A stretch of 64,000 nucleotides of DNA from Streptomyces sp. NBC_00457 (GTDB lineage: Bacteria; Actinomycetota; Actinomycetes; Streptomycetales; Streptomycetaceae). The position numbers and the translations under genes are program-made. Of the stretch, positions 33,643 through 40,850 are shown piece after piece. The stretch is taken from the NCBI RefSeq assembly GCF_036014015.1, contig NZ_CP107905.1:9734001-9798000 (forward strand). Direction: 5' to 3'. The notes under the pieces were generated by a model. That model was given only the letters and a program-made list of their open reading frames with translations, searched no databases and was not told the DNA's origin. Each line of letters begins with the position of its first letter. Positions within the stretch are counted from its first letter, which is position 1.

Positions 33643-34021
33643 GCGGTTCCTCCAGTAGGGCGGTGATCGCGGCCTTGGGGACCTCGACCACGGTCTCGTA
33701 GTCCGGAATCTCCATCTGGGACAGCGCCTCGGGGTCGGTGACCTCCAGGCCTTGGACGACGTACGTGCCACCGGGCGTGAGGACCATGATCGGATCCTCG
33801 ATCTGCCTGAACTCGCCGGCTACCAGTCCGTCCTCCTTCAGGAACTCGAACAGCTCCGTCGGTACTTCTACCGCCGTCTGCCCCTCGGGAATGTCGAGTT
33901 GCATCAGCAGGTCGTTCGCGAAGATTTTCCAGCCCTGGACGAGGTACGTGTCCCGGTCCGTGGCGTACAGGGTCGGGCAGTCGCCCACGGTGGAGTTCTT
34001 ACCAAGGAACCGTAGCTGCAT
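33602..34021 (-). CDS. Hypothetical protein with internal duplication
   Basis: 139 residues, acidic, no membrane segment. Two copies of one unit are visible: YLVQGWKI followed by LDIPEGQTAVEVP, and YVVQGLEV followed by MEIPDYETVVEVP. This suggests two small beta-rich domains. First gene of the four-gene minus-strand module ending in DUF397, and overlapping DUF6879. ATG 34021. The family is found, as far as I recall, only beside such modules. No function assigned. Confidence 0.75.
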   Translation of the reverse strand: MQLRFLGKNSTVGDCPTLYATDRDTYLVQGWKIFANDLLMQLDIPEGQTAVEVPTELFEFLKEDGLVAGEFRQIEDPIMVLTPGGTYVVQGLEVTDPEALSQMEIPDYETVVEVPKAAITALLEEPRGVDLQRQAQPAL

Positions 34022-34051
34022 GGCGCTCTCCTGTCTGCTGCCTTGCGCTGA

Positions 34052-34120
34052 TTTGCGCGACGCCTCGATGGTCGAGGGCATGTTCGAGGCCGTCAATCGA
34101 CTTTCCGCAAACTCGCGCAA
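34052..34120. promoter_or_regulatory. Inverted TTGCGCGA sites in divergent promoter region
   Basis: TTTGCGCGA at 34052-34060 and its inverse TCGCGCAA at 34113-34120 lie 52 nt apart between the divergent regulatory module and the small-ORF/radical SAM operon. TTGCGC also appears at 34043. They are candidate binding sites for the XRE regulator. Confidence 0.3.
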
Positions 34121-34212
34121 TCTTCTTGGGAGTTGGAAGACGGCAGTCCTACGGTCGTTCTCGAACCCGAGCAAGCAAGGAAGCCGCGCAGTGCGGCACC
34201 GAGGGGAGATGT

Positions 34213-34569
34213 GTGGTGGCCACCGTGACCAACGAACCCGAGGCTCCAACGGTCGATGCAGAGTTGATGGCGCACTGCACCGACGCCGCCCTCCGGATGC
34301 AGCTCGGGACCTCGACCCGCGAGGACATCGATACCAGAACGACGCTCGTCATCAAGCACCTGAACCAACTCCTCGCCCAGGAGCTCGGTGCCGACGAAGA
34401 TTCCGATGTCAGAGACCTGTTCAGACAGGCCTACCGGCTACTGGACCTAACGAGCCGCCCCACGAAGGAGACCGCGGCCTTCAACGCTTTCGTCTATATG
34501 CGCGACGTGGCCAACGTGGCCCGGCGTCTGTTGTGGATCTACACGGAGCCGAGCCACTATGCGACCTGA
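34213..34569 (+). CDS. Hypothetical protein (DUF6415-like)
   Basis: 118 residues, mostly helical, no signal peptide. It begins VVATVTNEPEAP and includes LVIKHLNQLLAQEL and AAFNAFVYMRDVANVARRLL, which resembles the small DUF6415 group next to XRE/DUF397 loci. GTG 34213 follows AGGGGAG. First of three overlapping small genes that run into the radical SAM gene. Function unknown. Confidence 0.65.
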   Translation: MVATVTNEPEAPTVDAELMAHCTDAALRMQLGTSTREDIDTRTTLVIKHLNQLLAQELGADEDSDVRDLFRQAYRLLDLTSRPTKETAAFNAFVYMRDVANVARRLLWIYTEPSHYAT

Positions 34570-34960
34570 TCATCCCATGCTGCTTCACCGCTCGTCCGCG
34601 TTCATGAGCACCGTCGGTAAGCCCCAGCCGGGCTTCTGGTGCGAGTGGCGTCACGCCGATGGAGAGCGGATCCGGTCTGCCTCGCAGCGCACTCCTGAGT
34701 CGGCCGTGCGGTGGGCCCGCCTCAACATCCGCATTATCGCCTCGGTCGTCGGGCCGTACCTCGTTGACCGTCTCGTCGACCGAAGCGACCCGTGGTGGGA
34801 AGGCGCCGTGTCGGCCCTTGAAAAGGGCGCGGACTTCACGCTGCCCCTGGTGGCGGAGCCGTTCTCCTTTGTGTGGCACGCCCGCCCGGTGCTGTTCGTG
34901 ACTGTCGCCGGCGGTAAGCCACTGCCACACCGGCCGTCCGGAGGCATGCCATGGGGCTGA
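34559..34960 (+). CDS. Hypothetical protein
   Basis: Up to 133 residues. FWCEWRHADGERIRSASQR and AVRWARLNIRII suggest a small alpha/beta protein; no known domain seen. ATG 34559 overlaps the previous stop and has GGAG about 12 nt upstream; ATG 34604 would give a shorter form starting MSTVGKPQPG. Its end overlaps the next ORF. The chain of overlaps indicates one transcript leading toward the peptide-modification genes. Confidence 0.6.
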   Translation: MRPDHPMLLHRSSAFMSTVGKPQPGFWCEWRHADGERIRSASQRTPESAVRWARLNIRIIASVVGPYLVDRLVDRSDPWWEGAVSALEKGADFTLPLVAEPFSFVWHARPVLFVTVAGGKPLPHRPSGGMPWG

Positions 34961-35586
34961 GACCGGAGGAACTGTGGGGGCGCTTCGATTGGCAGGTGGG
35001 TAGCTGCTTCAAGTGCGAGCAGACCGGTGTTCCGGTAGCAGAAGTCGGGGACATTGCGGTGGCCGACGTGGTCTTCCCGCTGTTCGCCTGCCAACGGTGT
35101 GTGTTCCGGCTCGAACAGCTCCACTGGACGATGAGCGAACGAGCCGTCCGTCGCCGCGGAGGAGCCACATCCGCGGATGAGTTCCGTCCTCCTGATCAGT
35201 GGCCGGCTACAACGCCGCTCCCAGGACTGCCGGTCCAGGGCGTAGCGGACAGCTACGCCCTGGACCGGCCCCATACCCCCGCCCCTGCTGCTCGAACTGG
35301 AGGTTTCCCCACCTCAGAAGGACAGGTCGCAGCAGGGGCGGGATCAGTCTCAAGAGAAGAGGTACAGGATGCACCGGCTGATCGTCAGCCCGTTCCTGGA
35401 CGGCTACCTGGCCGTCCGGCCTGGGAGTACCGCGTGCGTGCGCCTGCCGGCCGAGCATTACGAGGACCTACGGCAATATGCCCGGGCCGACGACCGCGTG
35501 CCCGATTGGCTGGTGGCCACCGCGGCCGAAGCATGGGACCTCGACCTGGACGGCCAGGCATCCCAGGAGGCACTCCTGGTGCGTGA
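34951..35586 (+). CDS. Small zinc-ribbon-like protein, C-terminal extent doubtful
   Basis: The first 70 residues look real: FDWQVGSCFKCEQTG and FPLFACQRC give two CxxC pairs about 40 residues apart, a zinc ribbon. The frame stays open to 211 residues, but the rest is Pro/Arg/Gly-rich, runs through both long inverted repeats and overlaps the radical SAM start by 218 bp. It probably reflects GC-rich open sequence or a lost stop. ATG 34951 overlaps the previous gene by 10 bp. Treat the coding end as unknown. Confidence 0.4.
   Translation: MGLRPEELWGRFDWQVGSCFKCEQTGVPVAEVGDIAVADVVFPLFACQRCVFRLEQLHWTMSERAVRRRGGATSADEFRPPDQWPATTPLPGLPVQGVADSYALDRPHTPAPAARTGGFPTSEGQVAAGAGSVSREEVQDAPADRQPVPGRLPGRPAWEYRVRAPAGRALRGPTAICPGRRPRARLAGGHRGRSMGPRPGRPGIPGGTPGA
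35230..35268. repeat. Perfect 16-bp inverted repeat upstream of radical SAM gene
   Basis: CCGGTCCAGGGCGTAG (35230-35245) and CTACGCCCTGGACCGG (35253-35268) are exact complements around the 7-nt loop CGGACAG. It ends 100 nt before the radical SAM ATG. It could be a terminator or attenuator in the leader, or an operator. The core GTAGCGGAC resembles the first palindrome of the tripartite elements, perhaps by chance. Confidence 0.7.
35278..35342. repeat. Second nested inverted repeat upstream of radical SAM gene
   Basis: CCCGCCCCTGCTGC (35278-35291) pairs exactly with GCAGCAGGGGCGGG (35329-35342), enclosing a smaller GAGGT/ACCTC stem. It lies 26 nt before the ATG of the radical SAM gene and just 9 nt after the first hairpin. 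Two consecutive strong structures suggest mRNA-level control of the cluster. Confidence 0.65.
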
Positions 35587-36493
35587 ACCGACCGAACTCG
35601 CCTTCGCCCGGGCGAGTTGGGAGATCAATCTCTACTGCAACTTCGGCTGCAAGCACTGCTACCTCGGCGAGCGCCCCCTCGCCGGCCTGGGCTGGGACGA
35701 CAAGGTCAAGCTGATCGACATCGTCCGTGACTCCGGGGTGCTCTGGCTCCAGATCACGGGCGGGGAGCCGACAGTCGATCCCGACTTCGAGGGCGCCTAC
35801 CGGTACGCGTACCGCCAGGGCATGATGCTCACGGTCTCGACCAACGCCTCGCGCCTGTGGAAACCTGCGCTGCTGCGGCTGTTCCGGGACTGCCCGCCAT
35901 ACCGCGTCGTCGTCAGCATGTACGGCGCGACGGAGGAGTCCTTCGACGAGCTCACCCAGCGCAAAGGCGCGTGGAAGAACTTCCAGAGGGGCATGGCCGC
36001 GGCCCGCAATGCCGGCCTGCCCCTGCGAGTGTCCGTCGTAGTGACGGAGGACAACGCCCACGAGGTCGACGCCATGGTGGCCCTGGTTCAAAGCTGGGGC
36101 CTCGACCACCACGTCTACACCAACATGCAGCCGACCTTTTCCGGCAAGGGTGAGCCGCTGCTCGTTCAGTCCACCGAGCACCTGCGCAGGCGACCGGTCT
36201 TCCAGGGCTGCAACGCGGGCGTGACCTTCTTCCATGCCGACCCGCACGCCAAGGTCTCCATCTGCAAGATCGGACGCGATGACCAGATCGACCTCATGAC
36301 CGAGGGCATCGACGGCCTTCACCGACTCGGAGCGATCTCCGATCGGCTCATGCTTCGCACCGGTGGCTGCTCGGGCTGTTCGCTCTCCGGTACCTGCCGG
36401 GTGTGCCGACCGCTCGCCAAGGTCTACCAGGAGGCGAAGGCACCGCTGAACACCTACTGCCAGCACGGAGACACCAAGGAGATGGTGCACTAA
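35369..36493 (+). CDS. Radical SAM/SPASM peptide-maturase-like enzyme
   Basis: 374 residues. The radical SAM core has Cys90-x3-Cys94-x2-Cys97 (CNFGCKHC) binding the 4Fe-4S cluster and GGEP at 131-134 for SAM. The C-terminal SPASM region has seven Cys: 281, 299, 334, 337, 343, 346 and 364, spaced CX2CX5CX2C in the middle, enough for two auxiliary clusters. The first 80 residues are a separate N-domain, possibly for binding a peptide leader. ATG 35369 follows AGAAGAGG. Its stop overlaps the start of a 55-residue peptide gene (TAATG). Such enzymes modify ribosomal peptides by Cys thioether, C-C or related cross-links; the reaction here is unknown. Confidence 0.9.
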   Translation: MHRLIVSPFLDGYLAVRPGSTACVRLPAEHYEDLRQYARADDRVPDWLVATAAEAWDLDLDGQASQEALLVREPTELAFARASWEINLYCNFGCKHCYLGERPLAGLGWDDKVKLIDIVRDSGVLWLQITGGEPTVDPDFEGAYRYAYRQGMMLTVSTNASRLWKPALLRLFRDCPPYRVVVSMYGATEESFDELTQRKGAWKNFQRGMAAARNAGLPLRVSVVVTEDNAHEVDAMVALVQSWGLDHHVYTNMQPTFSGKGEPLLVQSTEHLRRRPVFQGCNAGVTFFHADPHAKVSICKIGRDDQIDLMTEGIDGLHRLGAISDRLMLRTGGCSGCSLSGTCRVCRPLAKVYQEAKAPLNTYCQHGDTKEMVH

Positions 36494-36660
36494 TGAGTCC
36501 TGTTCCCGTCGAGATCCAGACCCGCCGTCCGCCGGCCATCCGCCCGGCCCTGCCCACTACGCTCGTTGCGACCACGGCGGTCGTCATCGAGGTCGACGCC
36601 GACGCCCTTATGGAGGGCAGCGCCTGCTCCTGCGCCGCCGGCGACGACAACCCGAACTGA
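36493..36660 (+). CDS. Candidate RiPP precursor peptide, 55 residues
   Basis: The ATG overlaps the radical SAM stop as TAATG, so the two are made together. The peptide starts MSPVPVEIQTRRPPAIRPAL, has a hydrophobic middle (TTLVATTAVVIEVDAD) that could be the leader, and ends MEGSACSCAAGDDNPN. The only two Cys, 45 and 47, are in this tail, with small and acidic neighbours. A conserved-looking leader with a short polar Cys-containing core is what a SPASM maturase substrate should look like. No family recognised. Precursor status is inferred from size, coupling and composition. Confidence 0.7.
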   Translation: MSPVPVEIQTRRPPAIRPALPTTLVATTAVVIEVDADALMEGSACSCAAGDDNPN

Positions 36661-36679
36661 CCCTCTTCGGTCACCTGCC

Positions 36680-36713
36680 CTCAGGCCCTGGCGCATCCGC
36701 GTCGGGGCCTGAG
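36680..36713 (+). terminator. Hairpin after precursor peptide
   Basis: CTCAGGCCC (36680-36688) and GGGCCTGAG (36705-36713) form a perfect 9-bp stem with a small inner GCG/CGC pairing, 20 nt after the peptide stop. It may be a partial terminator that favours peptide mRNA over the GNAT gene. Confidence 0.5.
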
Positions 36714-36743
36714 ACCTGAGCACGAGATGAGTACCCTGAAGCA

Positions 36744-37613
36744 ATGCGATTCCGCTGGGACTGGCTCCGTCCAGTGGTGCCGGCGCCCTACGTGCCGACG
36801 ATCGGGCCGGTCCACCCGTCCGTACTGACCGAGGATCTGTTCACGGACACCCTGACCGCGGCCTCCACCGATCGGTGGTTCCTGCGGTACGACAAGGACA
36901 TCCGCTGGTCCGACAGCAAGGACGAAACCGTCCTCGTCGAGAGCATCGTGCATCTGTCCAGTGAGACGTTGATCCCCACGCTGTCCCGGCGCGGTGTCGG
37001 CATGATCAAGGTCCACCTCTACGGCATCGAGCCAAGCAGCGTCCTCGCCGCCACCGAGCTCGCCCAGAAGCTGTCCGCCGAACACGGTGCCAGCAAGTCA
37101 CGCGTCGTACAGTTCCTCGGCCCCGAGTCTACGGGCGGCCGCGGTACGCGCATCCAGCTCAAGGACTTCAGGACGGCCCTCTGCCTGCCTCCGGATGGCC
37201 CAGTTCGTTCCATCGACGAATGGCCGGCGGGCGTACGAGGTACCTTCGCCGACTTCGCCGAGCAGATGGCATCCGACGGCTTCGTCTTTCTCTATGAACA
37301 GATGCAGGCCGGAACGGTCGGCCCAGTCCTGACCGCCGTCGTGGACGGCAGTGTGGCTGGCGCTATCGGCCCGATGGAGATCCGTCCCGACGCGATCGGT
37401 ACCCCACAACTGATGCCGCAGTATTTCGGTGTCCTCCCAGAGCACCGCGGCGCAGGACTGGGGCGTCTGCTGTGGCGGGCGGCGATGCACTGGGGCCAGG
37501 TCAATGGGGCTGCTTACCAGCTCCTCCAAACGGAGGCCGGTGGCCCTTCGGATCGCCTCTGTCGGTCCGAAGGACTCACCTCGCTCGGCTTCATCTACTG
37601 GCAGGCCGCTTGA
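36744..37613 (+). CDS. GNAT-family N-acetyltransferase with extra N-domain
   Basis: 289 residues. The C-terminal 100 residues hold the GNAT acetyl-CoA motif EHRGAGLGRLLWRAAMHWG preceded by the beta strand PQYFGVLPE. The first 180 residues (DRWFLRYDKDIRWSD; DETVLVESIVHL; LAQKLSAEHGASKSR) are not a domain I recognise. ATG 36744 is 83 bp after the peptide gene. In this setting it may acylate the modified peptide or give self-resistance; both are guesses. It could also be an unrelated cargo gene of the integrative element. Confidence 0.8.
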   Translation: MRFRWDWLRPVVPAPYVPTIGPVHPSVLTEDLFTDTLTAASTDRWFLRYDKDIRWSDSKDETVLVESIVHLSSETLIPTLSRRGVGMIKVHLYGIEPSSVLAATELAQKLSAEHGASKSRVVQFLGPESTGGRGTRIQLKDFRTALCLPPDGPVRSIDEWPAGVRGTFADFAEQMASDGFVFLYEQMQAGTVGPVLTAVVDGSVAGAIGPMEIRPDAIGTPQLMPQYFGVLPEHRGAGLGRLLWRAAMHWGQVNGAAYQLLQTEAGGPSDRLCRSEGLTSLGFIYWQAA

Positions 37614-37773
37614 GCTTACCGCTGTGCAACCGAGCACCTGGGCGCCGTCGACCCGCCCCGGAACATCGCTGGCGGAGATCCGTGTGCGACGTCCGGCCGC
37701 AGGCTGTGAGCACCGGAACAGGTTCCGTGGTACCAACGCGGTGCCCGGGCTTGGATGACGTGACGACCTTTCG

Positions 37774-37803
37774 TTGGGTGCGGCCGGAAACGTTGTGTAT
37801 ACC
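37774..37803 (+). promoter_or_regulatory. Possible promoter of excisionase gene
   Basis: TTGGGT (37774-37779), 18-nt spacer, TATACC (37798-37803), 28 nt before the ATG. A small palindrome CGGAAC-AG-GTTCCG lies at 37714-37727. Neither is strong evidence alone. Confidence 0.35.
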
Positions 37804-37830
37804 TCCCGTGAGCGTGACGAGGAGGAATGG

Positions 37831-38005
37831 ATGGATCGCCAGTACGTGGGGGTCGCTGATGCGGCCGCCTATCTCGACATGACCGAGCGTTGGATGTATC
37901 GAAGAGTCCCAACGGCATGGCATCCCCAGGTACTACTTCGGCGGTAAGTTGAATTTCAAGATCGCGGATCTTGACCGATGGGCACAGCAGCAGAAGGTTG
38001 CGTGA
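37831..38005 (+). pseudogene. Excisionase-like HTH protein, frameshifted
   Basis: ATG 37831 has GGAGG 5 nt upstream and reads MDRQYVGVADAAAYLDMTER, a MerR-like/HTH_17 excisionase start. After WMYRRV the frame soon ends, but one base away it continues QRHGIPRYYFGGKLNFK and IADLDRWAQQQKVA to the stop at 38005. So a single shift near 37907 splits a normal ~58-residue Xis. It could be a sequencing error. It faces the integrase tail to tail, and its stop lies inside the shared terminator. Confidence 0.7.
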
Positions 38006-38036
38006 AAGGGCCGAGCAAAAGCCCGGCCCTTTCACG
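38001..38036. terminator. Bidirectional terminator between xis and int
   Basis: CGTGAAAGGGCCG (38001-38013) and CGGCCCTTTCACG (38024-38036) are exact 13-bp complements with a 10-nt loop. The hairpin overlaps the excisionase stop and ends 1 nt before the integrase stop, so it can end both converging transcripts. Confidence 0.75.
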
Positions 38037-38037
38037 T

Positions 38038-39182
38038 TCAGAGGCCTTCGTTGAGAATTCGAGCGGCTCGGCCGATCGGCGCCGGCATGAGGTGGCGGTA
38101 GGTCTTGAAGGTCATGTTGATGTTCTTGTGCCCCATCCACTCCGCCACGTCCATGATGGGTATTCCCCTGGACAAGCAGTTCGACGCGAAGAAGTGGCGC
38201 AAAGAGTAGGTCGTCAGCCTCCTCGTAATGCCGGCCCTCTTCTTCGCAATGTTCCACTGGTATTCGAGCGTGGTGTGTGCCCAATAGGCGGACCGCTGGG
38301 TCCGGAGAAGGTACCCGTCTGTAGACGCGCCGTGGTTCTTCTCGTACTGCAGGAGCGACTCGCGAACGGTGCAGGGCATGGGAGTTTCGCGGAACTCTCC
38401 CGGCTTGCGGTGCTTGAGGCGTGACCGCTCACGCGTCTTTCCCTCGATCTGCTCGGTGATCCGGTAGACGTCGTCCGCGACCATCCGCTCCAGGTTGGCT
38501 GCGTAGGCTTCTCCGTTGCGGAGACCGCAGCCCGACATCAGGTCGATGACGACGACGAGGCCGTCGCTGGCGACCGTCTTAAGAGCGTGGATTTCGCCCA
38601 GCGTCGGAATGGTGATCTTCTGAGGGATGTACTCGGGCGGTATGACCCCGTCGAACGGGTCCTCGGTGATGCCTCCCCGGCGACGTGCGTCGAGGAGGGT
38701 CTTCTTGAGCGTGTCGAAGGAGTTCTGCTGCGCGGCCAGGCCGACGGAACGTTCCTCCATCGACATGATGAAGTCTTCGACGACGGTCGAGGTGAAGGTG
38801 TTCATCCGGCGGGATTCCAGAACCGGAAGAACGTGGTTGTTGAGGACCTGGTTGACCGTGCGGACACTACCGGGGGCGTAGTGTCGCTGTCGGGTGAGCC
38901 ACGTGGAGGCGTACGTCCCGAAGCGTTGTTTTCCGATCTCGCGTTTGAGGTCCGCCTGCTGACGCGGAGTGTTGATCTTCTCGTTGTAGACCTTGTGAGC
39001 CGCTCGATCGCAGATTGCTGCGTCGAGTACCCCGTCTCCTCGCGTTGACGGCCTGTTGAATCGCGATAGCGAATGGCGTAAGGGTGGGGGCATCGGGTCT
39101 GGCGGGAACAGGCGCAGAGCTTGAAGCAGCTGCCCATCCCACGTATGAGCTGGGTCGCCAACGTGCACGTCTCCTGACTCAT
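38038..39182 (-). pseudogene. Tyrosine recombinase (phage/AICE-type integrase), frameshifted
   Basis: The C-terminal catalytic part is intact: GCGLRNGEA with the first Arg, TTYSLRHFFASN with the second Arg box, WMGHKN with His and FKTYRHL with the nucleophile Tyr. The middle SAM-like core-binding domain (FGTYASTWL; YAPGSVRTVNQVLNNHV) is in the same frame. The N-terminus is in another frame (CPHPYAIRYRDSTGRQREET; STQQSAIERLT) and joins near 39003, where the catalytic frame picks up at KVYNEKINTPRQQ. One shift would restore about 380 residues. It marks the right side of the accessory block. I could not find att repeats. Confidence 0.8.
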
Positions 39183-39497
39183 GCTGGGAGTTTGCTGACC
39201 AACGAGCCCTCAGCATGGTCCTGACCTGCGGCCGCACCAAATTACGAGACGTTGATCAACATCTTCATGAGAACCTCCTGGTGAGGCTGGCAAGTGTGCG
39301 TCTGGCCAATGTTTTTGCTGGTCAGAGTGGGCGAGGTCGGTTCTCGATCTTAACGGTCCGGGTCCGTCGGAAGCGGGTTCCGGCGCTGTCTGCCGGTGAT
39401 CCGTGGCGTAGTGGTCGCAGCCCCTGCTGTCGGCAGTATCGACCTTGGGGCAGCGAAGGTCACGCGCGACGGAGCAGGGGCCCGCAGGCACCGCGAA

Positions 39498-40385
39498 TCA
39501 GGACGTGCCCAGTGGAATGGTGTCCAGGATGGCGCCGGCCATCACGCGGGCCGGTGTCTCGGTCGCGGCGGCGACACGGCGAAAGGTCTCCTCGGCCCGC
39601 CGGGCCGGCCAGTCGGGCGGAAGATGCCGTCCCGGCAGCCGCGGATCGGTGCGGATGATCCGGAGCCATTCGCTGACCAGTCGCAGCCGGGTGGCGATGG
39701 CGTCGTCGGTGCCCGGCTCCGGAAGGGCGCTCCAGCGTCGGGTGAAGTCGGTGTAGCGGGCGGCGAGGGAGTCCAGGTCCCACGTGTCGCGGACCATGAG
39801 GCCGATGTCCGTCGCCTCGTCGGCGCGGGCGCGGAAGACCTTGACGTATGCGGACAGTTGGAGCTCGGTGATCACTTCGGAGACGTCCATGGGACCGGGG
39901 GCGATCCACAGACCGTTGTAGAGGGGGCCGAAGCCGGCCCAGGTGAGGCGCGAGCGGAGATCGTGGCGCCGGCGCTGCCAGGACTCGGGGAGGGAGAAGC
40001 CGATCAGGGTCCAGGTGCCGTCCCAGTCGTCGTTGACGGCGCTGGTCTCCCAGATCCGCCGGCCGCCGTCCCGCAGGATCTGGGTGGCGAGCGGGGTCGG
40101 GCCGAAGTACATGCGGCGCCCCTGCCTCCGGCGCACCAGCAGACCGCGGTTGACCATGCGGGTGAGCGTGGAACGGACGGCCTGTTCGCCCACGCCGACC
40201 CGCGCGAGGACGTCGATGATGCTGCCCGAGTAGACGCAGAGCGGGTGCTCGTCCAGGGCGTGGTTGCCGAAGAAGGCGAGCAGAAGCGACTGCGGGCGCG
40301 CTGTGGAACTCCCCGCACGGGCCGGGGAGTCGGGCGAGTCCGGCGGGTCCTGGAGGTCCCCTTGGGGCTCGGCGTTCACGTTCAT
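39498..40385 (-). CDS. PaaX-like transcriptional regulator
   Basis: 295-residue repressor-type protein. The N-terminal winged helix has SLLLAFFGNHAL, VGEQAVRSTLTRMVNRGLL and the wing RRRQGRRMYFGPT; the middle and C-terminal PaaX regions include DDWDGTWTLIGFSLPES and WAGFGPLYNGLWIAP. PaaX relatives in enterobacteria sense phenylacetyl-CoA; actinobacterial ones vary. ATG 40385 is chosen from the family start. Upstream on the same strand is a 37-residue secreted-peptide gene, and beyond it a divergent ABC transporter operon that it may control. Confidence 0.88.
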   Translation of the reverse strand: MNVNAEPQGDLQDPPDSPDSPARAGSSTARPQSLLLAFFGNHALDEHPLCVYSGSIIDVLARVGVGEQAVRSTLTRMVNRGLLVRRRQGRRMYFGPTPLATQILRDGGRRIWETSAVNDDWDGTWTLIGFSLPESWQRRRHDLRSRLTWAGFGPLYNGLWIAPGPMDVSEVITELQLSAYVKVFRARADEATDIGLMVRDTWDLDSLAARYTDFTRRWSALPEPGTDDAIATRLRLVSEWLRIIRTDPRLPGRHLPPDWPARRAEETFRRVAAATETPARVMAGAILDTIPLGTS

Positions 40386-40434
40386 CCGAGCCAGGGTACG
40401 GTCGCCGGCCACGCGGCGAGCAGGCGGTGCGGCG

Positions 40435-40548
40435 TCACCTGCGGGGCCCGTCGTCCGGGGCGTTGCGCGCCGGGTTCGGCGCGAAGGGGGCGGCGAGCAG
40501 CAGTGCCGCGAGGGCCGCGAGCGTACGCGTGCGGAAGCGGTGGTTCAC
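40435..40548 (-). CDS. Small peptide with signal-like segment, 37 residues
   Basis: GTG 40548 follows AAGGAG by 9 nt. The product has a basic start (MNHRFRTRT), a hydrophobic stretch (LAALAALLLAAPFAP) and a short polar tail ending DDGPRR. It is probably a secreted or membrane-anchored micropeptide. It lies 49 bp upstream of the PaaX-like gene, likely on the same transcript. No known family; real coding status rests on the ribosome-binding site and the signal-like profile. Confidence 0.5.
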   Translation of the reverse strand: MNHRFRTRTLAALAALLLAAPFAPNPARNAPDDGPRR

Positions 40549-40620
40549 GGGTCGGCACTCCTTGTCGTGGACGCGGGTACTGCGAGGACGGAGATCGACA
40601 AATTCCCTCGGTCGGGGGGC

Positions 40621-40649
40621 CTGACACGGCGAAGGTAGGTGTGTAGATT
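40621..40649 (+). promoter_or_regulatory. Putative vegetative promoter of ABC operon
   Basis: CTGACA (40621-40626), exactly 17 nt, TAGATT (40644-40649). Transcription would start near 40656, leaving a leader of about 195 nt before the ATG at 40851, which contains a GGGGTTTC/GAAGCCCC hairpin with a GCC loop. Confidence 0.5.
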
Positions 40650-40850
40650 GCGGGCGTCAAGAAAGTGCACAACATCAGCTTCCGGGGTTTCGCCGAAGCC
40701 CCTCTGGTCCCGCAGGTCTCACCGCTGAAAGAGAAGCGCCGGTCGCTTTCGCGCTTGTCGCCCTCACCGTTCTCGCCGCACGGAATTCGCCGGCTCGCCC
40801 GTCCACTTCCCCCGCGCGGCACTCATCTCGTTCTCCTCAAGGAGGAGCCC

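Noticed and set aside
39241..39497. Attachment site or extra gene upstream of the integrase
   Set aside because: No tRNA end, no direct repeat partner and no convincing coding frame could be found by eye.
40656..40850. Guanidine-I or TPP riboswitch before the ABC operon
   Set aside because: Transporters of this kind sometimes have one, but I could not find the conserved core motifs of either class.
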